DNA of 6,162 nt from assembly GCA_902836505.1 (NCBI GenBank), contig CADFQU010000059.1, forward strand, positions 1 to 6,162, given 5' to 3'. A program made the translations under genes and the position numbers. Of the stretch, positions 1 through 5,807 are shown piece after piece; positions within the stretch are counted from its first letter, which is position 1; each line of letters begins with the position of its first letter. Below the pieces are notes generated by a model. The model was given only the letters and a program-made list of their open reading frames with translations. It did not search any database and was not told where the DNA came from. Source of the DNA: Streptococcaceae bacterium. GTDB lineage: Bacteria; Bacillota; Bacilli; Lactobacillales; Streptococcaceae.

Positions 1-55
1 ATTACTTAGATAACGTTATTTCAGGTAACGAAAAGGTATTGGTAGCTCGTTTGGG
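1..55. other. Unassigned left-edge segment, not leuC
   Basis: These bases precede recognisable LeuC but do not encode it. The frame that continues into leuC has TAA stops at 11-13 and 26-28. The expected LeuC lead-in, around a CLGMN-type motif next to an iron-sulfur cysteine, is absent. Another plus frame is open (reading [16 protein letters not shown]) but I recognise no family in it. The stretch ends at a run of seven G (53-59) exactly where LeuC similarity begins. A mis-join or contig edge is the simplest explanation; a real rearrangement or deletion cannot be excluded. Confidence 0.5.
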
Positions 56-205
56 GGGGTCCACTGTGCCTCTACCAGCAATCGAAATTTTGAAGACCGC
101 CAAGGTTTTGGGGCCAAGACCCATCTCTGTAGTCCTGCTATGGCCGCTGCAGCAGCAATAGCCGGACGATTTGTCGATGTGCGTCAAATGCCTGAAGTTC
201 AATAA
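56..205 (+). CDS. leuC: 3-isopropylmalate dehydratase large subunit, C-terminal fragment
   Basis: LeuC is the [4Fe-4S]-binding large subunit of isopropylmalate isomerase. With LeuD it converts 2-isopropylmalate to 3-isopropylmalate in leucine biosynthesis in the cytoplasm. Only about the last 48 residues are readable here, starting [16 protein letters not shown]. They continue with [16 protein letters not shown] and end MPEVQ before TAA at 203-205. The first block carries a cysteine (codon 65-67) at the position of a conserved cluster ligand in the aconitase family. The small residues after SPAM are typical of the LeuC C-terminus. leuD begins 10 bases after the stop, so the two are co-transcribed. 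Upstream of the G run at 53-59 the LeuC reading is lost, so a start cannot be given. The product assignment is secure; whether the gene is intact outside the window is unknown. Confidence 0.9.
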   Translation, partial: GVHCASTSNRNFEDRQGFGAKTHLCSPAMAAAAAIAGRFVDVRQMPEVQ

Positions 206-211
206 AGGAGG
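204..211 (+). promoter_or_regulatory. Ribosome binding site fixing the leuD start
   Basis: A strong Shine-Dalgarno sequence, AAAGGAGG, overlaps the leuC stop codon and lies 4 bases before ATG 216. It sets the leuD start there rather than at an in-frame ATG at 171, which lies inside leuC. It also supports coupled translation of the two isomerase subunits. Confidence 0.85.
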
Positions 212-215
212 AAGC

Positions 216-806
216 ATGGAGAAATTCACCATTTATACGGGGACAACCGTTCCCCTGATGAACGATAATATCGATACCGACCAAATCCTCCCCAAGCAAT
301 TCTTAAAGCTGATTGATAAAAAAGGCTTTGGCAAATACCTCATGTATGCTTGGCGCTATTTGGACGATCAGTACACCGAGGATCCAACATTTATCTTTAA
401 TAAGCCGGAATACCGTAAGGCAACCATTTTGATCACTGGTGACAATTTTGGGGCAGGTTCCTCGCGGGAACATGCAGCCTGGGCCTTGGCTGATTATGGC
501 TTTAAAGTCGTTATCGCTGGGTCTTTCGGAGATATCCATTATAATAATGAACTCAATAATGGGATGCTCCCGATTGTTCAACCGCTAGAGGTTCGTCAAA
601 AACTGGCCAGCTTGAATCCGACAGATGAGGTAACGGTGGATTTGGAAGAGCAGAAGATCATTTCGCCAGTTGGAGAATTCAGCTTTGAGATTGATGGGGA
701 TTGGAAGCACAAATTACTCAATGGTCTAGATGACATCGGGATTACTCTCCAATACGAGGACTTGATTGCTGCTTATGAGAAGAATCGGCCCGCCTATTGG
801 CAATAA
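216..806 (+). CDS. leuD: 3-isopropylmalate dehydratase small subunit
   Basis: This 196-residue protein is the small (swivel-domain) subunit of isopropylmalate isomerase. It pairs with LeuC to move the hydroxyl group of 2-isopropylmalate in leucine synthesis. It is complete and of normal length for bacterial LeuD. Family motifs appear in order: [12 protein letters not shown] at residues 18-29, the substrate-loop motif [13 protein letters not shown] at 75-87, and [18 protein letters not shown] at 103-120. The C-terminus is PAYWQ. The ATG at 216 is preferred because a strong ribosome binding site (204-211) sits just before it and because homologues begin MEKFT. It follows leuC by 10 bases and is probably the last gene of a leu operon, since the next gene has its own promoter. 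No clear intrinsic terminator follows it. Confidence 0.97.
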   Translation: MEKFTIYTGTTVPLMNDNIDTDQILPKQFLKLIDKKGFGKYLMYAWRYLDDQYTEDPTFIFNKPEYRKATILITGDNFGAGSSREHAAWALADYGFKVVIAGSFGDIHYNNELNNGMLPIVQPLEVRQKLASLNPTDEVTVDLEEQKIISPVGEFSFEIDGDWKHKLLNGLDDIGITLQYEDLIAAYEKNRPAYWQ

Positions 807-825
807 AATTGTATAGTTAATTAAG

Positions 826-840
826 AATTTTCAGAAAATA
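826..840 (+). promoter_or_regulatory. CodY operator (near-consensus CodY box)
   Basis: AATTTTCAGAAAATA matches the established CodY box AATTTTCWGAAAATT at 14 of 15 positions, differing only in the last base. It ends 2 bases before the -35 hexamer at 843 of the promoter driving the YrdC/Sua5-family gene, and lies 20 bases after the leuD stop. CodY is the GTP- and branched-chain-amino-acid-sensing regulator of low-GC Gram-positives. Binding here would contact or block RNA polymerase just upstream of -35. Repression of the downstream gene in rich medium is the likeliest outcome, though activation from this position is possible. Confidence 0.75.
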
Positions 841-842
841 TA

Positions 843-871
843 TTGAAGCTTTTTGGGATTTTTGATAGAAT
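843..871 (+). promoter_or_regulatory. Sigma-A promoter of the YrdC/Sua5-family gene
   Basis: TTGAAG (843-848) is followed after exactly 17 bases by TAGAAT (866-871), a good vegetative promoter. Transcription would start near 878-880. That leaves a short leader of about 23 bases containing the ribosome binding site AGAGGA (888-893) before ATG 902. This indicates expression independent of the leu operon, although leuD has no obvious terminator and read-through may add to it. Confidence 0.75.
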
Positions 872-901
872 AGAAAAAAAGAATAGAAGAGGACGTAATT
901 T

Positions 902-1687
902 ATGACAAACCACATTCAATGGGACGGACAACTTTCACAAGAAGGATTTGAGATTTTGAAAGGTGAGGGTGGCTGTATCGTCTGCCCTACAAAAGTCGGC
1001 TACATCATCATGACCAGTGACAAGGCTGGCTTGGAACGGAAATTCGAAGCTAAAGAACGCAATCGTAACAAACCAGGTGTCGTTCTTTGTGGAAGCATGG
1101 ATGAACTTCGTGCCCTTGCACAATTGAATCCTGAAATCGAAGCCTTCTACCAAAAACATTGGGATGAAGATATCTTGCTTGGTTGTATCCTTCCTTGGCG
1201 TGAAGATGCCTATGCTAAGTTACAAGCCTTCGGCGATGGACGTGAAGAACTCATGACAGACGTTCGTGGAACCAGCTGTTTTGTCATCAAATTCGGTAAA
1301 GCTGGTGAGCAAATCGCCAAAGAAATGTGGGAAAAAGAAGGCAAGATGGTTTACGCCTCTTCAGCTAACCCATCCGGTAAAGGAAATCGTGGGAAGGTCC
1401 AAGGAATTGGTGAGCGAATCGAAGGTGCTGTGGATTTGGTCATCGAAGCCGACGATTATGTGGCTTCCATCCAACCAGACAAGACAATTGAAACGCGCTA
1501 TGAACAAGGAGTGATGGTTTCTATGGTGGATGCGGAAGGAAAACTCATCCCAGAACAAGGAGCAGGAAGTCGTTCTGTCAATACTTGTCCAGTCGTGATC
1601 CGTAAAGGATTAGATATCGATAAGATCATGATGCACTTGTCCGATCATTTCAACTCTTGGAACTACCGCCAAGGGGAGTACTATTAA
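902..1687 (+). CDS. YrdC/Sua5/YciO-family protein (threonylcarbamoyl-AMP synthase-like paralogue)
   Basis: This 261-residue cytoplasmic protein has a YrdC-like fold. The family's best-known reaction makes threonylcarbamoyl-AMP from threonine, bicarbonate and ATP for tRNA t6A37. Family landmarks are PTKVGY (29-34) in place of the usual PTET-YGL, a basic nucleotide-site segment KERNRNKPG (51-59), and SSANPSG (153-159). There is an atypical tail after about residue 200 (GAGSRSVNTCPVVIRKG at 220-236). The altered first motif and the lack of a tRNA-modification neighbour suggest a paralogue rather than the housekeeping t6A enzyme, so I give no symbol. It has its own promoter with a CodY-type operator. 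It is complete, closes with TAA and is followed 6 bases later by a strong terminator hairpin. Family membership is secure; the substrate is unknown. Confidence 0.85.
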   Translation: MTNHIQWDGQLSQEGFEILKGEGGCIVCPTKVGYIIMTSDKAGLERKFEAKERNRNKPGVVLCGSMDELRALAQLNPEIEAFYQKHWDEDILLGCILPWREDAYAKLQAFGDGREELMTDVRGTSCFVIKFGKAGEQIAKEMWEKEGKMVYASSANPSGKGNRGKVQGIGERIEGAVDLVIEADDYVASIQPDKTIETRYEQGVMVSMVDAEGKLIPEQGAGSRSVNTCPVVIRKGLDIDKIMMHLSDHFNSWNYRQGEYY

Positions 1688-1693
1688 AAGATA

Positions 1694-1741
1694 GAAAAAG
1701 GTCGTTACAGTTTGTAACGACCTTTTTCTTGTCTATTTTTT
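1694..1741. terminator. Bidirectional intrinsic terminator between convergent genes
   Basis: A perfect 15-bp stem (1694-1708 pairing with 1714-1728) with a 5-base loop is built around GGTCGTTAC/GTAACGACC and extended by A5/T5 tracts. Rightward it is followed by further T-rich sequence to 1741, ending the YrdC/Sua5-family transcript. Leftward the A5 tract becomes a U tract, so the same hairpin can end the minus-strand DUF421 operon, whose last stop is 1763-1765. Confidence 0.92.
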
Positions 1742-1762
1742 TCGAATAGCTGATTTCAAACC

Positions 1763-2395
1763 TTAATAAGTCACAACATTAAGCTCACCCTTATCATATT
1801 CAGCGATAAAGATGTCATCAACATTTTCAAATCCTTTTTTATTCAGCTCGGACATAAGCCATTCTTCAGTTTTACCTATGGTCTCTAAGATCTCTACTTG
1901 AACCACACCATCTGTAATGATTGGGTATTTGGGATTTTCATCTCCCATTCGCACAATAATGAGTTGGCCATTTTGCTCGATGACGGCTCTTTTGACTTCT
2001 TTCAGTTGGAAGACTCCTTGAGAGCGCAATTTAAGAGCGACATCAGAAGCAGAAAGGCCTTTTGAGCGACAGGCTTCTGGATCTAATTTTCCGTTTTTAA
2101 TGATAATGGTTGGTTTTCCATCAATCAGATGTTTGATGAAGGAAACATTTGTATTAAACCATTTGAGTGACAGGATCAAAATTGTCCAGATGATGAGGAT
2201 GATGACATATTGAAGAATGGGAATAGAACTATTGTAGATAACCCCACCAATAATACCCCCAAGCACAAAGTTCTGTATTTGGTCTACTGCAGAACTTGGT
2301 GCTAGATTTCCTTTACCTGTTACATTGATAACAAAAACAAGAGACAGAAGCCCCAAGGCCAATTTAATCGCAATTGTAGCAAAAAAGCTTATCAT
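1763..2395 (-). CDS. DUF421 (YetF-like) membrane protein
   Basis: This 210-residue protein has three predicted membrane segments near the N-terminus (about residues 5-25, 41-58 and 60-80). A soluble domain of the DUF421/YetF type follows: GKPTIIIKNGKLDPEA (93-108), then SASDVALKLRSQGV (115-128) and EVKRAVIEQNGQLIIV (133-148). The 'lR..G' and 'A.iE.nG.l' pattern is characteristic of the family, whose biochemical role is unsettled. The ATG at 2395 is chosen because GGAGG on the minus strand (2403-2407) lies 7 bases before it. The start overlaps the stop of the upstream DUF3290 gene by 4 bases (ATGA), indicating translational coupling and suggesting that the two products act together at the membrane. 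It shares the convergent terminator with the YrdC/Sua5-family gene. Confidence 0.85.
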   Translation of the reverse strand: MISFFATIAIKLALGLLSLVFVINVTGKGNLAPSSAVDQIQNFVLGGIIGGVIYNSSIPILQYVIILIIWTILILSLKWFNTNVSFIKHLIDGKPTIIIKNGKLDPEACRSKGLSASDVALKLRSQGVFQLKEVKRAVIEQNGQLIIVRMGDENPKYPIITDGVVQVEILETIGKTEEWLMSELNKKGFENVDDIFIAEYDKGELNVVTY

Positions 2396-2844
2396 TTTTC
2401 AACCTCCACGAGTTCAACGTCTGATTTATATAAGTCCATTCTTTCAAGTAAATAGCTATCTGGTTCCGTTCCACTGATGGCACGGTAGAATTGGTCACCA
2501 ACTTTAATGATAGCTCCATCGGTTGTAGCTGAAGTATTAACATAGACGTCTTTTTTATCAACACCCAATTCCTTTGAGACAACCTCGATAAAGTGCAAGG
2601 ACGTACGGAACTGATTGTCATTAGACTGCTTGTTTTGGAAGTTTGAAATACTAATCAATACAAAGGCTACTAAGATTAATACAGAAATGATAGATAATTC
2701 ACGGAACTTACTTCCGCGTTTATCCTTATAAGCCTTAAAGGCGAATAAAGCCGTTACTATGACTAAGAGAATGGACATAATAACGATGACCCAATTTTGC
2801 TGGCTAATTTGACTAAGTACATAGTCGTAAGAATAGAATTTCAT
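2392..2844 (-). CDS. DUF3290-family small membrane protein
   Basis: This 150-residue protein has two hydrophobic segments (about 17-38 and 49-68) separated by a basic loop (KAYKDKRGSKFRE, 38-50). A soluble C-terminal domain of about 80 residues includes VDKKDVYVNTSA and an acidic end, ELVEVEK. Length, topology and pairing with DUF421 fit the DUF3290 family, known mainly as the partner of DUF421 proteins in lactic acid bacteria; function unknown. An ATG at 2850 adds two residues. However, the ribosome binding site AAAGG (minus strand, 2851-2855) touches that ATG directly, while it lies 6 bases before the ATG at 2844, so 2844 is preferred. A sigma-A promoter sits just upstream. Confidence 0.8.
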   Translation of the reverse strand: MKFYSYDYVLSQISQQNWVIVIMSILLVIVTALFAFKAYKDKRGSKFRELSIISVLILVAFVLISISNFQNKQSNDNQFRTSLHFIEVVSKELGVDKKDVYVNTSATTDGAIIKVGDQFYRAISGTEPDSYLLERMDLYKSDVELVEVEK

Positions 2845-2875
2845 AAACATCCTTTACTTATTTTGTATTCAAGGT

Positions 2876-2904
2876 ATTATAAACTAATTTCTCCATATCT
2901 TCAA
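2876..2904 (-). promoter_or_regulatory. Sigma-A promoter of the DUF3290-DUF421 operon
   Basis: On the minus strand, TTGAAG (2904-2899) is followed after 17 bases by a consensus TATAAT (2881-2876). Transcription should start near 2869, giving a leader of about 25 bases. The bases upstream of -35 (about 2905-2925) are A/T tracts resembling an UP element, which suggests a fairly strong constitutive promoter. I see no operator. Confidence 0.8.
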
Positions 2905-2995
2905 TTAGAAAAAACGAATGAAAAAATCTTCATGAACATTTTTAAAGAAAAATTGCGTTTATAGGAGGAGTGCTTATAAAGTGATAAAAATCATA

Positions 2996-3025
2996 AAAAA
3001 ACTAGAGCTCTAGCTCTAGTTTTTT
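2996..3025 (-). terminator. Intrinsic terminator of plsY, containing its stop codon
   Basis: A 13-bp stem (2996-3008 pairing with 3013-3025) with loop TCTA has ACTAGAGC/GCTCTAGT as its core and A6/T6 outer pairs. On the minus strand it ends in a run of seven T, a classic terminator. The plsY stop TAG (3018-3016) lies inside the first arm, so ribosomes finishing plsY would overlap the forming hairpin. The stretch 2905-2995 between this hairpin and the DUF3290 promoter is AT-rich and holds no convincing gene. Confidence 0.9.
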
Positions 3026-3660
3026 GGTTTTTGATGAGTGATATTTTTCCCCCAGGAGATGATATTTTCATTCTTGTTCAGGATACGCTTGATATTGTCC
3101 TTGTGACGGATGATAATCAAGGTCGCCAGTGCGAGGACGATAATGGTAAAGATGATATCGTAGCTTGGGAGGATCCAACCAGTCAGAGGCAGGATCAGGA
3201 CTCCGATACTAGCCAGAATAGCGACCGTCACACTTGAAAAGGAAATCATACTGGTCAAATAGAGGCTGCTAAAGAAATAAATAGCTAAGATAACTAGAAA
3301 GATAGGGGAGAAGCCGATGAGGACGCCTGCACTGGTTGCTACTGCCTTGCCTCCTTTAAAGCCCGCAAAAATTGGGAAGGTGTGCCCAAGAACTGCTAGT
3401 AGACCAAAGACCATGGGAGAAATTCCAGTAATTCCAAAAATGGTCGGCAATAAAACAGCCAAGGTTCCCTTGAGGAAGTCAACCGCAAAGACGACCAGAC
3501 CTGCCTTCGTTCCTAAGATACGGAAGGTATTGGTGGTCCCTGTGTTTCCAGAACCGTGTTCCCGTAGATTGATGTTAAAGAAGGCTTTTCCTATCCACAA
3601 ACCAGAAGGGATAGAGCCTAATAGGTATGCTAATACGAGTAAAAGAATTGTTTTCATCAT
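3016..3660 (-). CDS. plsY: Acyl-phosphate:glycerol-3-phosphate acyltransferase
   Basis: PlsY is an integral membrane enzyme. It transfers the acyl group from acyl-phosphate (made by PlsX) to sn-glycerol-3-phosphate, the first membrane step of phospholipid synthesis in Gram-positives. The 214 residues are mostly hydrophobic with the family's conserved loops in order: GSIPSG (15-20) and [15 protein letters not shown] (33-47), DFLKG (61-65), the glycine-rich [19 protein letters not shown] (92-110), and [12 protein letters not shown] (182-193), the family's third motif. Length is normal. The start is ATG 3660 or the adjacent ATG 3657, which aligns with the pneumococcal start as I recall it. No ribosome binding site precedes either, and the -10 box lies only 6 bases upstream, so the mRNA is probably leaderless. 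It is divergent from parE and transcribed alone, ending in the hairpin at 2996-3025. Confidence 0.96.
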   Translation of the reverse strand: MMKTILLLVLAYLLGSIPSGLWIGKAFFNINLREHGSGNTGTTNTFRILGTKAGLVVFAVDFLKGTLAVLLPTIFGITGISPMVFGLLAVLGHTFPIFAGFKGGKAVATSAGVLIGFSPIFLVILAIYFFSSLYLTSMISFSSVTVAILASIGVLILPLTGWILPSYDIIFTIIVLALATLIIIRHKDNIKRILNKNENIISWGKNITHQKPKN

Positions 3661-3666
3661 AGTCTC

Positions 3667-3694
3667 ATTATATCAAAAATGCTTTGAATGAAAA
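3667..3694 (-). promoter_or_regulatory. Extended -10 promoter of plsY
   Basis: On the minus strand a consensus TATAAT (3672-3667) is preceded by TGA, forming the TGnTATAAT extended -10 motif. A weak -35 candidate, TTTTCA (3694-3689), lies 16 bases upstream. The usual 6-8 base distance from -10 to transcription start falls on or next to the plsY ATG at 3660, leaving essentially no leader. Confidence 0.65.
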
Positions 3695-3782
3695 AGAAAA
3701 TTTCTAGCTGAAGTGTCACATCGGATAGTCGGTTTGAACCAATCGTACTTAAATAGCCTAGTTAAAGGAGAAGAAGAAAGAA

Positions 3783-3798
3783 AAATTTTGCAAAATTT
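3783..3798. repeat. Perfect 16-bp palindrome across the parE -35 region
   Basis: AAATTTTGCAAAATTT equals its own reverse complement and fully contains the parE -35 hexamer TTGCAA (3788-3793). A dimeric regulator bound here would block the promoter. It matches the CodY box at about 11 of 15 positions but lacks the central CWG, so it may be a weak CodY-like site, another operator, or an AT-rich coincidence. The rest of 3673-3782 holds no gene that I can support. Confidence 0.5.
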
Positions 3799-3816
3799 CC
3801 TAAAAAACTGTAATAT
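3788..3816 (+). promoter_or_regulatory. Sigma-A promoter of parE
   Basis: TTGCAA (3788-3793) and TAATAT (3811-3816) are separated by 17 bases. Transcription would begin near 3823, leaving a leader of about 22 bases with a strong ribosome binding site AGGAGG (3834-3839), 6 bases before the GTG start. Confidence 0.7.
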
Positions 3817-3845
3817 AGAAAAGATGAACAAACAGGAGGTTCCTT

Positions 3846-5795
3846 GTGTCTAAAAAGGAAATCAACATTAATAATTACAATGACGATGCCATTCAGGTAC
3901 TAGAAGGGTTGGATGCGGTCCGTAAACGTCCAGGGATGTATATTGGATCGACAGATGGAAATGGTCTCCACCATTTGGTCTGGGAAATTGTCGACAATGC
4001 GGTCGATGAAGCCCTATCTGGTTTTGGTTCTCAAATTGATGTTACCATCAACAAAGACGGGTCTCTATCTGTAGCAGACCAAGGTCGGGGGATGCCGACA
4101 GGAATGCATGCTATGGGCAAACCAACCGTTGAGGTCATCTTTACCGTCCTCCATGCTGGAGGAAAGTTTGGTCAAGGGGGCTATAAGACTTCTGGTGGTC
4201 TCCACGGGGTGGGATCTTCCGTCGTGAACGCCCTCTCTAGCTGGCTTGAGGTAGAGATTACCCGTGATGGAGCGGTCTACAAGCAACGCTTTGAAGATGG
4301 TGGGAAACCTGTCACCACTCTTGAAAAGATTGGTACGGCTCCTAAGTCGAAGACAGGAACTAAGGTTACCTTTATGCCGGATCCAACCATCTTTTCAACG
4401 ACGGATTTCAAGTTTAATACCATTGCTGAGCGGATCAAAGAATCAGCCTTCTTGCTCAAAGACGTAACGCTGACGCTGACAGATCTCCGTAAGGAAGAAG
4501 ACAACTATGTGGCCTTCCATTACGAAAATGGGGTTCAGGATTTCGTAGAGTAATTAAATGAAGAAAAGGAAACCGTGACGCCAGTGCTCTAGTTTAATGG
4601 AGAATCAGAAGGCTTCCAAGTAGAAGTTGCTCTCCAGTACAATGATGGTTACTCAGATAATATCTTGTCCTTCGTCAATAATGTCCGCACCAAAGATGGG
4701 GGAACCCACGAAACCGGTCTGAAGACAGCCATTACCAAGGCCATGAACGACTATGCGAGAAAGACAGGACTTCTCAAGGAAAAAGACAAAAATCTGGAAG
4801 GATCAGACTACCGGGAAGGTTTGTCTGCTGTTCTTTCAATCTTGGTCCCAGAAGCCCATTTGCAATTTGAAGGGCAAACCAAAGACAAATTAGGAAGTCC
4901 CTTGGCTCGTCCAGTCGTTGATAGCATTGTTTCTGATAAATTGACTTTCTCCCTCATGGAAAATGGAGAATTAGCTTCTAATCTCATTCGCAAGGCTATC
5001 AAGGCCCGAGATGCGCGTGAAGCAGCTCGAAAAGCGCGTGATGAGAGTCGAAATGGCAAGAAAAACAAAAAGGACAAGGGACTCTTATCTGGTAAATTGA
5101 CCCCAGCCCAGTCCAAGAATGCTGCCAAGAATGAACTCTATCTAGTCGAAGGAGACTCAGCCGGTGGATCGGCCAAGCAAGGTCGAGATCGCAAGTTCCA
5201 GGCTATCCTCCCACTTCGAGGGAAGGTTCTCAATACTGAGAAGGCCAACATGAGCGATATCCTCAAAAACGAGGAAATCAACACCATGATCTATACCATC
5301 GGTGCTGGAGTTGGGGCTGACTTTACGATTGAAGATGCCAACTATGACAAGATCATCATCATGACCGATGCGGACACGGATGGGGCACACATTCAGACCT
5401 TGCTCCTAACTTTCTTCTACCGCTATATGCGTCCTTTAGTTGAAGCAGGACGGGTCTATATTGCCATGCCTCCTCTTTACAAGATGTCTAAAGGCAAAGG
5501 GAAGAAAGAAGAAGTGGCTTATGCCTGGACAGACAGTGAATTAGAAGACCTACGCCGGACCTTTGGCCGTGGGGCAACCCTCCAACGTTACAAAGGGTTG
5601 GGGGAAATGAATGCGGACCAACTTTGGGAAACCACCATGAACCCAGAAACCCGCACCTTGATTCGTGTCACCATTGACGACTTGGCGCGTGCAGAACGTC
5701 GCGTCTCAGTCCTAATGGGCGATAAGGCGGCACCACGTCGCCAATGGATTGAAGACAATGTTAAGTTTACCTTGGAAGAAACGACAGCGTTTTAA
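3846..5795 (+). pseudogene. parE: DNA topoisomerase IV subunit B, interrupted by two in-frame stops
   Basis: ParE is the ATPase subunit of topoisomerase IV, which with ParC unlinks daughter chromosomes. Read through, the frame gives 649 residues, normal for streptococci. The GHKL ATPase comes first: EIVDNAVDEAL (47-57), DQGRGMP (78-84), GGLHGVGSSVVNAL (117-130). Then follow the QTK transducer loop (344-346), the TOPRIM motifs EGDSAGG (435-441), PLRGK (456-460) and TDADTDG (507-513), and YKGLGEM (582-588). Start is GTG 3846 behind AGGAGG; homologues begin MSKKEININN. Codon 236 is TAA (4551-4553) and codon 249 is TAG (4590-4592), each replacing a tyrosine expected from ParE/GyrB relatives; both flanks stay in one frame. 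The first stop leaves a 235-residue ATPase fragment. I see no ribosome binding site that would restart the rest. parE is normally essential, so sequence error, a strain mixture or a spare copy must be considered. Confidence 0.9.
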
Positions 5796-5807
5796 GGAGT
5801 GTGAGTG

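Noticed and set aside
53..59. Programmed or accidental frameshift at the G7 run restoring leuC
   Set aside because: Neither other frame upstream encodes LeuC-like sequence, so shifting the frame does not rescue the gene.
2..232. Minus-strand open frame opposite leuC and the leuD start
   Set aside because: It is antisense to the clear LeuC tail, has no convincing ribosome binding site, and looks like a shadow frame.
2364..2621. Alternative minus-strand frame across the DUF3290/DUF421 junction
   Set aside because: It overlaps both better-supported genes out of frame and has no family features.
3031..3691. Plus-strand open frames opposite plsY
   Set aside because: They are antisense to a strongly conserved plsY, with no promoter or ribosome binding site and no recognisable domains.
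3731..3740. GGTTTGAACC resembling a tRNA T-arm
   Set aside because: No acceptor, D or anticodon stems can be found around it, and the arms are only 4 bp.
3734..3762. Second parE promoter starting with TTGAAC
   Set aside because: No acceptable -10 at 16-18 bases; the promoter at 3788-3816 is far better.
4551..4592. Genetic-code reassignment of TAA/TAG to tyrosine
   Set aside because: TAA and TAG both act as ordinary stops at well-defined gene ends in the same window (TAA for leuC, leuD, the Sua5-like gene and DUF421; TAG for plsY).
4808..5390. Minus-strand open frames inside parE
   Set aside because: Shadows of the parE coding frame; the plus-strand reading is conserved ParE throughout.
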